64,000 nucleotides of DNA, from assembly GCF_901709675.1 (NCBI RefSeq), contig NC_051090.1, positions 3,829,342-3,893,341 of the forward strand, in the 5' to 3' direction. Below the pieces are notes generated by a model. That model did no database searches. It saw only the letters and a program-made list of their open reading frames with translations, and was not told where the DNA came from. A program made the position numbers and the translations under genes. This document shows positions 1 through 14,516 of the stretch, in pieces; the stretch's first letter is position 1, and each line of letters opens with the position of its first letter. The stretch is from Syngnathus acus (lineage: Eukaryota > Chordata > Actinopteri > Syngnathiformes > Syngnathidae).

Positions 1-3122
<3,122 letters not shown>

Positions 3123-3164
3123 TCATCGAGTCTGGTCCTTTGGCCTCGCCACCGGAACCAGCTC

Positions 3165-4315
3165 CTAAGAAAAGGGGGCAAAGTGACTTTTTGTTACATA
3201 TAGGGCAATAAAGTGGGAAAATAGCCATAGTGAGAGAAGAAAGGCTAACTGGGGTCATAAATCATGTTAGCGCCTGAAGCGGGGTACACACGTAATACAT
3301 TCAAGTAAATTGCCAATTGATTAAAGTTGATCCTGATCAATGATCCTGTAGTGAGGGGTGGCATTTTTTTATTTTCCCTCCCGAATCTGCTTGGAAGACA
3401 ATCGAGCTGACAACAGTCAATGTCACACACATACAATCGGTAATTTATTATTAGTGGTCAGCTGAAGTGTGTCATTGGCATCTCATAATAAATGAAGGCT
3501 TTTTCAATAATTAGACACTCACTTAAGTGGGTCACGCCCTTGACAAGTTTTGAGTTTAACCGCTACCCAAAGGGGATCACAATGACTTGCGTGCAATCAA
3601 CTCTGATGCGTGGACATGTTTAATTTAGTTTCCGTGTGGCCCTGGTTGTCTCGATTGCTTCAGACTTTGATCTTAGATTTTTTTTTTTTTTTTATTAAAT
3701 CGAGGCTCTATTTGGCGTGATCAATCAGCCAATATCCATTAAGAGTACTACGAAGCTTGATTGTCAAAGTGACATCGATTGGGACCCTCCCACGCGTTTT
3801 TTTTTCTTTCTTTCTCTCCTTTAGAAGTCTTTCGTCTGCTTGCCAGACGACTCGAACAGGCAACCCGTTACATTGGACTGACTCCATAAGATGGCGGCGA
3901 CGATTAGATAAAAAACAAAAGTGCATGATTAAACTGTGTTTCGTTGTTCGCGAACAATCCAAGAGCTATTTTAGCGGTCCCCACAGATTGCGGCTCGGTG
4001 CCTCATACCGGCGGCACGTCGGAGGCCCTCCCGGCTCAAATCACAACTGGGGGTGGGCACAGTTGAAGCATGTAAAACCTACGATATGAAAGTTCATGTA
4101 AAAGTCATTTAATGGATAAGTATTCTATGAGGGAAGGTGGACTGGTTTGGGATCAGGCCGCCAAAGCTTGGAAGGTTGCTTGAACGTGGTTTCGTTTCTG
4201 TCGCCATCACATCCTTTGAGCCCCTCACCAGTGGCCGAAAGCGTGCTAGCAACGAGCTAACACTTACGGGGGGTGGGGGGGAATGGAATTTACCAAGCGT
4301 CAGCCGCGGTCTTAC
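3165..4315 (-). other. prrc2c intron 1 (inferred)
   Basis: The stretch lies between the acceptor of the first coding exon (AG at 3165-3166) and the donor of an inferred non-coding exon 1 (GTAAG at 4311-4315). It contains A/T runs but no coding signal that I can support. Intron status depends on the inferred exon 1. Confidence 0.6.
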
Positions 4316-4640
4316 CTGCCAGTGCCGGTGCTTCCTTTGGTCTTTTGGACTTTTTTAAAAATTGGAATCCTGGCTTGTAAGGCTCGCAGCGGCGGGGCGA
4401 GTTTAGGGTGTCTCGCCGGCGGATTACAAAAGCTGGCTAGCCCGGCTCCTGCAAGTTAGCTCGCTCGGTTCGTCGGTTGCGACGGCGTCCGAATCCACGT
4501 CCTCGGTTCGCCGGTCGAACTGTCTTCGTGGCTTCGGGTTTCGAGCGGGGGAGCCGGTACGGCGTCGTCCGGTTAGCTCTTCGGGTCCGTCCACGCCCGT
4601 TTCTCGGGAATCAGGAGCGTTGTGCTAAGGTGAGTGAGCA
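4316..4640 (-). promoter_or_regulatory. prrc2c: prrc2c non-coding exon 1 and CpG-rich promoter (inferred)
   Basis: On the minus strand a 5' splice site GCAG|GTAAG lies at 4316/4315. Upstream of it, about 4380-4680 is rich in CpG, which suits a TATA-less housekeeping promoter and an untranslated first exon. The exact transcription start cannot be read; the upstream limit is a guess. Confidence 0.5.
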
Positions 4641-6164
4641 ATGAGGCCCCGCTCTCGCCGCGGCCCGTCGCACAATCAAAGATGGATGCTGGAGGTTGCC
4701 AGATTTAACTCATCCTATCCCTCACCTGCTTCCTGTCTCTCTCTCTCCTCGGAACAGTTTACCAACTGTCCATTAATTATTAGTTTGCAACTTTGCATTG
4801 TAAAATTCAACATGTTTAGAAAGCATATCTATTATTAGGGCTATTTCAGAATTGATCAATCACTTTAGGCGGCATTTGTTGTAATTTTTGTGATGCTTTC
4901 ATGAAAAACTATGAGCCGTCATATACTTTGAGTTCTCCAGCTCAACCAACATTTTTTATGGGATATATTATCACTTTTAAAGATGGATACAATGTGGTAT
5001 TCTTTAGCTCACAAAGTGTTCTTTTTGCTTGATCTTTGACCCATGGTGCGGTGTGCTTTGTTTGGATCATGAGCAGACAATGGCTGGATAGATACCCAAC
5101 TTTATTTACACAAAAAGGGAACAAGGAAACAAAGCAAAATTACTGTTCCATAGCCACAATAAAAACAACACTATGCAAATAAGGCATGACAACAACAAAA
5201 AAGATATGAAACATTTTAAATAAATATTTCGATACGAAATATGTTAAACATGTATACTAGATTTTTTTCCCCTCTGCAGAAGTAAAATAAATCATAATTC
5301 CAAGATGTATGACAGACCAGTGTTGTCTCAAAGTAGAATCAAAAAGCTGCCTGGAGGAAGGACTACCCCAGTCTGTCAGTGACAGGAGCCTGTCACTGAA
5401 GATGCTCCTCTGCGTGGAGGCGGTGCTTGTCAAGTGGCTGTTGATAATCGGTCATTAAAACGAGAATGTGTCAAATTTCGGGATGCCTTCTTTCGCACAT
5501 GCTAAAACCTGGCAACCTGAATGTGACCGAATCACGCGGCGCGGATCTTCTTCCGGGTACTACCGGCGTTCACAATCCAACCGTCGTATAAAGTTCATTA
5601 AAATATTTTTTAATTAAATATAAATTCATGTGAATGTGTATAATTGATGTGTGTGACGAGTATACACGTTTTAAAATGCCTTTGTAAAAGCTCTATATTT
5701 TGTCGTGTTGGATGGGTCACACTCAGCATCGTGGCGCTTTTTTTTTTTCCTTTTTACTCCATCCCTGCGCCAGGCGTTGAGTTCTTGGGAGACTTTGTAG
5801 GTGGCACTATTTCGCCACCATCACACTGCATTTTTAACATCAAACTCTGAAAAAGTGCAAAATTAAGAGCGATAAGATTTATTTTATGACTTTATTCCCA
5901 TTGTAACCTGGAATTCAGATGATTATAATTAGCTGCCTTTTCACAATTATATTTGGTGAATCCTGGTGCACATTGGTTCCCTCCTGTGGTGCAATTATAT
6001 AAATTAGTGGTCATAACATCAACATATGCACGTGCATAATCTCATAAAGAACACAGTAGATATGATTTTACTACACTAAAACAGGTCTTATCGAAACATG
6101 ATCTACTATTTTACCTGGTGCATTAATTTTATGATTTAAATGTGTGTCATCATGCATATTCATT
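4641..6164. other. Intergenic, prrc2c promoter to FMO-A 3' end
   Basis: No gene is recognised. On the minus strand, AATAAA signals at 5883-5878 and 5896-5891 are good candidates for FMO-A polyadenylation. A short perfect palindrome (CAGTGACAG / CTGTCACTG) lies near 5376-5398. The rest is A/T-rich. Confidence 0.5.
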
Positions 6165-9100
6165 TCAGTGGCCCAGTGTGGGCAGGTGCACCTTGACCCA
6201 GTCCATAAACTCAGCAGGGTCTTGCAGTAAAGCAGCCAGGTTGCTTCTATTCACATACACGGCCAGGCCCATGGCCGACAACACAACGAGAGGCCACTTC
6301 AGAGAGCTTTGGGATTTGGGTTGGTCGCTCGGTCGGGTCTGCATGGGCTTGACTACCCGATCCCACTGTGTCAGTATAGCCTGACGGGCTCCGGTCCATT
6401 TGCCAGGCCCTCGTAGACGGTACTGTAACGGGCTGATGGGGCCGAAGAGCAAGCTGAGGCCAAGCTTCGGGTCGGTCAGCATCAGTCGAGAGATATTGGG
6501 CCACACGCCCACCAGTGCGGCTATTTCATCCATGTAGCTCGAATAGTCCACTTGGATGGTGTGTCTTTGACTGCACACGTACCTGAAAATACGAGACAAA
6601 CGTAAATTGTGGTGTTTTGATTCTCAACATTAATTTATTCCATGACAGCACATTTCTTAGATATCCACATATACTTTTTTTTTTCCCCATAACAAAATGA
6701 GTTACCTGTCAGCCATGGTTTCCTGCTTATATTTGATGTCATCCAGCATGTCAGCCACTAGAGGGAGCTTGATGCAACCTGGTGACGTCACAAAAACGAC
6801 AGGTAAAGTTAGTTTGTTTTAACACACTGACAGTTTGGGCATATACAACTTTTGTGGCTGCCAGGAAAATTCATAGAATAAACATAGCAGACTCAACTGG
6901 TTTTCATTTGTAGAGCAGAAGGTTGCTTGAAAAACACACAAAGAATTTGTACGCTGTTACTTCTTATTCCTACCTTTGAAGACCCTGGTGGCCCACCTGG
7001 CCTGCATCTCAGAGATGGGCATGATGGCCCCCAGTGGCTGCACCAGTCCAATGACGGCCAAGGTATGGCGCTCCAGCTCCGGGGGGAACACGTACTTGTA
7101 TAAAGCCGCCTTGTTGTCCGACACGGTGGTCACGTGCGGGGCCAGGAAGGGGAAAGAAAACTTGTAGCCGGTGGCAAAAACCTGAACACAAAGACCCAAC
7201 AAGGTGCATTTGTGCCACAATGACAACATGAAGACTTTCGTCGACTTACCACCAGGTCAACGTCCTCCACCACGCTGCCGTCGTCAAACTCCACCGTGGA
7301 GCCTTCAAATCGGCAAATGTTGGGCTTCACTTGCACCGTCCCCGACAGGATGCGGTTGGGGAGCTCGTCGTTCACGGTGGGATGCTGGCTGAACAGCCTG
7401 AGACGTTGACAACCAATCGCATGAGGACTACATTTGTGATTCTTGAGTTTGTTTAAATTTCGTAGAAATATATAAACAAAATGAAATTTTTCAGAAAAAT
7501 ATCAGGTACTCAATTCAATCGGATTGTTGTACCTGTGCTTGGGCTTTAAGCTGTACAGGCTGTGATTAAACCTCTGGTTGAGTCGGTTCTCTCCTAGGCT
7601 GCAGGCCAGTCCAAAGGGAAGCAGCTTCCGGATCAGCAAAATCGCCCTGTTGATGGCCAAATCCAGGGGCACGCCGTTGTGCCCGACTCTATTCAGAACC
7701 CAAGCTCCCCTCCGGGTGCTCAAGTAAAGCTGGAAGGGAACGAGAAGGTTTCGATTGAGCAGCGGTGATCATCTACAAAGATCACTCTACCTGCTTGGTG
7801 ACCCTGCTGAGCTCCACAGCTATGTCGCCTCCCGAGTTCCCGATGCCAACCACTACCACCTTCTTGTTCCGCCATTCCTCGGGCGTCTTATAGTCACGAC
7901 TGTGGAAGTATTTTCCCGGGAACGTATCCAAGCCTAACTCGGACAAAACAGCATCCACCGTAAATCATTTATAGAGAAAGTAACACTTTGATCGTTCATG
8001 ATACACACACTGGAAGTTGAAATGAGGTGAAGGTTCAAAAAGAAAGTAGGACTCGAGGGAGGGCTTGATTATGGGTTGCATAAGGACACTAATTTCTGAA
8101 AAGGCTTTGGCATAACACTGCAAATAATAATAATAAAAATAAATATGAAATATAATATATAATATAAATATTTCAGTACAAAAATGTGGGTTTCAAATTC
8201 AAATTGACTATTTTACCAGAAATCTTTCAGAAATTCTAATTATTGAGGTATATATATACAAAAAAAAAAAAAAAAAAAGAAAAGGAAGTTTGGAGAGTTT
8301 TTCTGCTTTCAACCTGGTACCTGGGAAATCCTGGAGAGGCAGGTTGGGATGACAATGGTGTCCAATGCACACCATCACAGCATCAAAGATGTGTTTACTT
8401 TTTTTGCCTTCCTGGTTCTCCGTCTCCACGTCCCATTGGCCAGAACGGGAAAAATCAGGCCTTTGCTTCACCCGTAAGACTTTGGTCTGAGGGCATAAAA
8501 CAAAAAAGATTAAACGATTGGTATGTGACATTATAGTAGTCATAGATTGTTTAATGATGCTATTGTCCTCTTTTATATCAGTTGTTTATAACCCTTTTGT
8601 GTTATTGCAACGGAGGTTATAACATTGAAGTAGCAGTGTGGAGAAAGTAAATATAAATCTAGTCAATCTATAGAAGATACAGGGGGGAAAAAAAAGATTA
8701 AAAAAAATGAAACAAAACCACATTTATGATTGGAGGAGGAATTAGTGCTTACGTTGAAGCGTATGTGCTTGCGAAGGTTGAAATGGTCAGCGTACATGCG
8801 GAAATAATCCATGATGAGCGTGTTGTGCATGTAGTTGGGGAAGTGGGCCGGGATGGGGAAGTCGCTGAAGCACATCATCTCCTTGGAAGTATTGATGATG
8901 ACGGAGTGGTAGATGCTGGCCCGGTCCGGCTCGGGGTTCTCCTGCAACAGCAACCACAAAAACATTATCAGAAATGCATGATTTTTTATTTTTATTTTTT
9001 TAATCTTAGGACTTCCCAACCAGTGCATTCAAGCCACCTTGAATCTCCACAGTCCCCCGATGTCATCGCTGCTCTCGAAACAGACGGGCTCAAGACCTTC

Positions 9101-9169
9101 ATCCAGGCAACACTTGATGCAGGCCAGGCCAGAGCTTCCTCCTCCAATCACAGCCACACGACGAGGCAT
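6165..9169 (-). CDS. fmo5: Flavin-containing monooxygenase A, FMO5-like
   Basis: FAD/NADPH-dependent monooxygenase of the ER membrane that adds oxygen to nitrogen- or sulfur-containing substrates; mammalian FMO5 instead favours Baeyer-Villiger reactions. Exons: 9169-9038, 8941-8753, 8486-8321, 7933-7791, 7729-7533, 7397-7250, 7181-6974, 6778-6706, 6582-6165. They join in frame to 557 residues, a normal FMO length. FAD motif GGGSSG is at 9-14, FMO signature [11 protein letters not shown] at 167-177, NADPH motif GIGNSG at 192-197, and FATGY at 327-331. The active-site asparagine region reads INTSKEMM. A hydrophobic C-terminal stretch ([14 protein letters not shown]) is the likely anchor. FMO5 is favoured by [31 protein letters not shown] and [16 protein letters not shown]. 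The exon 6/7 boundary lies 12 nt downstream of that in FMO-B, C and D. A splice acceptor (TGTGCAG) lies just before the ATG, implying an upstream non-coding exon. Confidence 0.93.
6755..6768 (+). promoter_or_regulatory. CTCF-like core in FMO-A exon 8
   Basis: CCACTAGAGGGAGC fits the CTCF core CCASYAGRKGGC apart from the final position. It lies within coding sequence, so it may be coincidence. Confidence 0.25.
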
Positions 9170-9894
9170 GCTGAAGCTGCACAAACGTGTCCAAAACCTC
9201 CTTTTATGTCTTGATACGAGATGTTGACAAAATAATTACAGCAAGTGACTTTAATTTGAAGTCTGAATCATCGTGGTTTGAAGGAAACTGATGTCATGTT
9301 TTTACGGGTGAAATTTGACACAACTGTAAAATCATTTCTTAATCATATTTAGACACTGATTCATAATCACATACACAGTTGAATATTTTTTGTAAACGTT
9401 TGTATATTTAAGATTCGATTTTATTTACTTCACTAAAGGGTTGAATCACTCTTAATTTAGTTTTGACTTTGTAAAGCGCTTTGAGCAACATATGGTCGAT
9501 AAATATTAGTGCGTTTTTTTTTTTTTTTTACTTTTTTCCCTTCTTCTGGCGCACACACTGTTATTTTGCCACCTCTGCTACTTTTTTGCACGCTGCCCAG
9601 CAACAAATGCGCCCTTTAAAACGATGTGTGCTTTTACAAAACAGCACTCAAAGTGTATTTGCTGCTCCACGCAAAACACGCACACTCACCCTTTGCAAAC
9701 GTCAGTAGCAAGCTTCAGAGGCAAATCGCTTCAAACAATTTAAAAAAAAAACTCCCGAATAAGGCTGCTGGAATCTCCAACGGTAGAGACTGCAAGTGAA
9801 CGTAGCAAACTTGAGTCAACTTGGCTTTCTTTTGTGGCTTCAAATAGTGCAAGTGAAAATGACGCGACAAGAAGAACCGTCGACGCTTTCTTAC
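9170..9894. other. FMO-A upstream region / presumed first intron
   Basis: It contains no coding signal. If the candidate non-coding exon at 9895 is real, this whole stretch is the first intron of FMO-A. It includes T and A homopolymer runs near 9515 and 9740. Confidence 0.4.
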
Positions 9895-10020
9895 CAGCTT
9901 TGCACTCAAGACGAAGGGAGAGACTTGTGTTTTTGTGCTGTCGTTCGCTCACAGCGGCGCTTGGAAATGGGCGGAGTGCTGGACTCTCCCGCGCCCGACT
10001 TTGACCCCTGAACTCATCAT
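9895..10020 (-). promoter_or_regulatory. Candidate FMO-A promoter and non-coding exon 1
   Basis: On the minus strand a donor AAAGCTG|GTAAGA lies at 9895/9894, which would end a 5' untranslated exon; the matching acceptor is next to the FMO-A start. Upstream, the minus strand carries a GC box (CCGCCC, about 9965-9975) and GGGGTCAAAGTCG (about 9996-10010), which resembles a DR1/HNF4 nuclear-receptor site, plausible for a liver-expressed FMO. All of this is pattern matching. Confidence 0.4.
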
Positions 10021-10489
10021 GGCAGCGTGATCTGTTGGAAAAACAAACAAGTCTCGGACCGGACACTACATTAGGTACACTTACATAAGATAAATGAGGG
10101 CTCTTTAAAAAAAAAAAAAAAAAAAAAATCACTTTCCCCCCAGACAGATTACAATAAAATAGAATTAGAAATGACAAAAATGGCTCGTTTACATTGCAGT
10201 TAAAATATAATACAAACAATATTGTTTTAATTGATGTATATATTAAAACAGCTTAAAGTTGCTGTTGACTCATGACAGCCTTCCATACCAGTTCTCCTTT
10301 TTATCATGTTTTCCACTTGATGACTGCCTGTTGCATGCTACAGTACATTTAGTGTACCCTTCTTCTTTGAACAATAAGATCCTCTGATGCTGTGGAAACT
10401 CTGTAATGTCAGAAAAAGGCTACTTGAAGAGCTGGGGCTATTTAGAGACAATGTGGTAGAGGTGTGGTCTCTCCCGTTTAACATCAATT

Positions 10490-10692
10490 GGAACGTGATT
10501 GGTTAATTGGGTACACAGGCTCAGATGCAAGAGGGTGTACGCACTTCTGCAACCACGTCTTCACTATTGTTTACTTTCTCTCAAAACAAATATTGAGTTT
10601 TATGGGTTATAGATCACATTAATGGCAGAAAAAACCTTTGGTTTTTATTTCACAAAGGCAGGGGTGTGTAGACTTTTGCATTAACAGTATCT
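10490..10692. mobile_element. Tc1/mariner-like transposon relic (one end)
   Basis: The segment around 10560-10690, ending GCAGGGGTGTGTAGACTTTT and a short tail, looks like the terminal non-coding part of fish Tc1-type elements as I remember them. The opposite terminus and target duplication were not found, so it is probably truncated. It sits just downstream of the FMO-B stop; AATAAA on the minus strand at 10649-10644 may serve that gene. Confidence 0.4.
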
Positions 10693-10735
10693 TTTCCAAA
10701 TAAAAACATTCCATATTGATCTAAGAGAAAAAACT

Positions 10736-13735
10736 TTATAGATGAAGATGAAAATTCTTGTAGAAACAGAATGTCAGGATGGCACTTCCTGACAAAAGCC
10801 AAATGAGCCTATAAGACATTCTCGTCTGTGGTCCCGGTTCGGCCCTCTGGCTTCGGAAAGGATGATGCACACGTTCCCACTGGGTGGTAATGGCCCGGCG
10901 GGCTCCGTCCCACTTCCCTGGCCCGATCAGGCGGTACTGGTATGGGTTGCACGGACCCAGCAGCACCTGCCACGCCAGTTTGGGGTCGCTGAGGAAGAGC
11001 CGTAAGACGTTGGGTCGAACCCCCACGTCCACAGCAAGGGAGTCCATGTATGGGATGTGATCCAAATACAGGGCGTTCTGGCTGTTAATCAAACTAAAAT
11101 CCAAGGATTAAGCATTAACAATCCTGGAATGTTCATTAAAAATTATTTGATTAAAGAATGGGTTAATTAACTTTAAATGATTAAGAAAATACTGAAATGT
11201 ATTTGATAAATAAAATGATCATTTTTAAACATATTTTAAATAATTGGTTAAATCATGTCGTATAACGAATAAAAATAAAGAATGGTGCCATACCATTTGG
11301 ACAATGTTGTCCGTTCTTTCTTGATGTCCTCTATCATAGCCTCCTGTGACGGGAGACTTATCAAACCTGGATCACAAAACAAGATGGATGGATGGCCAGC
11401 TAACAAATAGCCAATTGTTCATGCGGTGTACAACAGGTGCCATTATTTTAGATGGATGGAATGATGGAAATAAAGATACCTTTAAAAACCCTCGTGGCCC
11501 AGCGAGCTTGCAACTCTGCGACACAGTTGACGGGGGCCAAGCCATCAATTAAGCCAATCACAGCCAGTGTGGGCGGGGCCAGGCCGAGCGCAAACACGTG
11601 TCGGTAGAGGCGGTGAAGGTGGCCTGGACCGCACTTGTCCTGCAGGTCGCTGGGCAGGAAGGGGAAGTTGTAGTCGTAACCTGTAGCGAACACCACCACA
11701 TCCACCTGAGAACAAATAGGAAGCTTGAGTCCACTAAACAAAAATATGATGGCAATCATTACTCACTTTGTGTACCACGGTACCATCATCAAAGATGGCG
11801 TCTGAAGCGTCGAAGCGTTTGAGATTGGGTTTGATCCGAACGCGTCCTGAAATGATACGAGCCGGCAGGTCGTCATTCACCACGGGTCCCTGGAAAAAAA
11901 AGCTGGAACAGCAGTTAGTTTGTGAGTGAAATAAACAAAGGTCAAAAGGTCTCCTTACCCGCGTTTTGGTCTGATCCCGTAGAGACTGTGATCAAAGGAC
12001 TGATTGAGATTCTTCACCATCATCTCGTTGACCCATGAAGGAAACAGTTTCCTCTTCAGCGCGTCCAATCGGGACTTCCCAAAGAGGTCCCGTGGGAGCC
12101 CGCCGGGACCCACGCGGCTCACCACCCACGCTCCGCTCCTGGTGCTGAGGTACACCTCCACGGTCGACACAAACAGGAGTGAGCTGAAAGTTAGCTTCTC
12201 CGTTGATGGCGTTACCTTCTCGGCAACTCGACTGATATCCACTGCGATGTCACCGCCAGAGTTCCCAATGCCGACCACCACCACGCGTTTCCCCTGTAGA
12301 CCCTCGGCGCAGCGGTATTCCCAACTGTGGAAATATTTGCCTTCAAAGCTCTCTATACCTAAAACAAAACATGACAGCTTGGGTGGATTTTTTTATCCGT
12401 CCATTCATTTCCTCATTTGGGTCACGGGCGTGCTGGAACCTAATTTGATATAAATGTCTTTTTTTTTTCCTCTTTGAAATAAATAAATGGAAGTGCCATT
12501 ATTTTGATCAGATGCACATATTGAATATTTTTTTGTTATTGAAGCTCAATAAAAAAAATGCTCCTGTTGTTCTCACCTTGGCCACTAGAGGGCTGTATAA
12601 TACAAGCACAAAAAAATCGTGTGTTTGACGTGTAGAGATCATTTTCATCAATTTAAATAGACTAACAGAATATGTAAAAACTAAAACGGAAATCCTGGAA
12701 GAATATTGTGACATGTATTCTGCTAGTATAGGAGCATCCGTACCTGGGAAATCCTTGAGTGGCAGGCGTGGTGTAGTGTAGTGTCCCGTGCAGACCATCA
12801 CGGCGTCAAAAAGATGACTCTCCCGTTGGCCGTCACACTTCTCGGTCTCCACCTCCCAACCACCGGTGGCTGCAAAGTCTGGAGTCGGCCTCACACCCAC
12901 TACGGCGGTCTAAAAGGTCATATTGAATTTGCATTAAATGTGTTTTGATAAATTCCACAAATTCCCTTTCCTGTCTTCACTTTGCTCATTCAGTCCTCAT
13001 ATGGCGACCCACCTTGAAGCGGATGTGCTGCAGCAACTCGAAGGAGCGTGCGTAAAGGCGCAGATAGTCCAGCACCTCGGAGTGGTGCATGTTGTTGGGG
13101 AAGTGGGCCGGTGGTGGGAAGTCGCTGAAGGTCATCATCTCCTTGGAGCTATTGATGACCACCGACTTATAGATGTTGGCTCGCCCCGGCTCCGGTTCCT
13201 CCTGCAAGAGTAGTATGCGGTTCATTGCAATATTAAGCAAATAGTTTCTCTCTTGATCAATATTCAAGAGTTGGACTGAATGTTCCTCTGTTTTGTCAAA
13301 TAGCTGATATACTTTTGATTGATGCTGACAAGCTATTTACAGACAACTCAAAGTTGCGCAGTATAAAAGTGTCTGAGCTGAAAGAATAGTGAGTTAAAAA
13401 ACGTTAAATAATTAACTACTTTAAAAATCAACTTCACGGTAAACTGCCATTTTTACGGTGGAGAGTCTTAGGGCGTATTCAGACCATAAAGGTCATTTAG
13501 TCCGCTTGTTTGATCCGGACCAAAAGCGGATTCATGGTGCGGTTCCTATTCAGACTGTACAAAACTTTAAACAGGCGCTCACCTTGAATCTCCACAGACC
13601 GCCGATATCGGGGCCGCTCTCGTAGCAAGTGGGCTCCAGACCTTCATCCAAGCAGGACTTGATGCTGGTGAGACCCGATGGCCCCGCTCCGATCACGGCC
13701 ACCGTCCGAACCACATTGGACACCGTCCGAACCAT
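10736..13735 (-). CDS. Flavin-containing monooxygenase B
   Basis: FMO family enzyme of the ER membrane. Exons: 13735-13583, 13201-13013, 12909-12744, 12358-12216, 12155-11959, 11902-11767, 11705-11480, 11366-11294, 11093-10736; they join to 546 residues. The FAD motif GAGPSG, signature [16 protein letters not shown] motif [13 protein letters not shown] and INSSKEMM are all present. The C terminus ends with a hydrophobic anchor ([15 protein letters not shown]). It is the closest local relative of FMO-C: both read [18 protein letters not shown] and [10 protein letters not shown]. Three oddities: the N terminus carries a 7-residue insertion made by a 21-nt tandem duplication (VRTVSNV then VRTVAV); exon 6 must start at the first of two nearby acceptors (KRG then FFFQGP) to stay in frame; and the segment around FALGLAPP and [16 protein letters not shown] is more diverged than in the other three copies. 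Confidence 0.93.
12582..12593 (+). promoter_or_regulatory. CTCF-like core in FMO-B intron
   Basis: CCACTAGAGGGC matches the CTCF core consensus. The wider context CTTGGCCACTAGAGGGC is shared with the site at 20082. Confidence 0.35.
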
Positions 13736-13830
13736 GTTGCCGACTGATTGAGCTTGGACTGGAAGGCAGCGACCACACTCGACTGACTGAGTGACAGATT
13801 GGCTTTTTTATCTGTTTGCCACGATTTTCA
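13736..13830 (-). promoter_or_regulatory. Candidate FMO-B core promoter
   Basis: On the minus strand, GATAAAAAAGCC (about 13816-13805) is a TATA-like box about 75 bases before the ATG, with no splice acceptor between. FMO-B may therefore lack the non-coding first exon seen in other FMOs. This is inferred from sequence alone. Confidence 0.35.
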
Positions 13831-14516
13831 TGCAGATTTTGACACACCCAACGTGCGCACCAAGAGGCGTGTCACGTACAAAGTTTGCCTGTGACAAATA
13901 GACTGAACAAAATTTTAAAATGTGACAATTTTGTTTTTGTGTGAGCTAGACTCCTGCTACAGGGCTCAAAATATTTCAATATTCCTTTTAGCTCCACTTG
14001 TAAGTCAATATGATTTTACTTTAAAGTTTGTTTTCAGACGTAAGTTGATGACTGACCTAAAGGAATGAGAGCTATGAACGTGTAAATTTTACATGCAAGC
14101 AAGTGTCAAACTATCACTATCCTGCCTGCTTCACTGTGAATGTTTTGTGTTCACTTCATGGACCACATTTTTTTGCCATTTTGACTCTTTGGAGGACTGT
14201 TTGGTTGATTTTGACTCGCATCAAAATGTAATCGGCTTTTTCTTCCTCACCTGAGTCCTGTATCGCCTCATGTTGTTTGGGTTAGGGTTAGGGTTGATAG
14301 CTAGCTTGCTAACTAGCTAAACGTGTTGCCTTAGATTGTTTCGCACACTGTTTCCCAGCCAACGAGTTTTCATTTTATAAATTTTATTTTAAATATGTTG
14401 CCTCACACAAAGTGCGCTTGCTTGAGGTAATGTAGTTACTGTCTAGCAGCGTATGACTGTAAACATTTAGCAGTATGCTAACTTTGAATGTTTCAAGTCC
14501 TGGAAGACAGAGACTG
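13831..14516. other. Intergenic between FMO-C and FMO-B
   Basis: No gene is seen. It contains a short interstitial telomere-like stretch (TTAGGG, just over two units, near 14280-14295). AATAAA on the minus strand at 14388-14383 is a candidate FMO-C polyadenylation signal. Confidence 0.5.

Noticed and set aside
5370-5402. Hairpin or LINE fragment near CAGTGACAGGAGCCTGTCACTG
   Set aside because: A 9-bp palindrome with a short loop, and a vague memory of similar fish repeats; no reverse transcriptase frame could be read, so no call.
13478-13565. MITE fragment (GTATTCAGACC ... GGTTCCTATTCAGAC)
   Set aside because: It shows facing ATTCAGAC words and TCCGCTTG/AAAGCGGA pairs, but there are no clear ends or a second copy in the window.
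14278-14296. Interstitial telomere or fusion scar
   Set aside because: Just over two TTAGGG units only, too few to mean anything.
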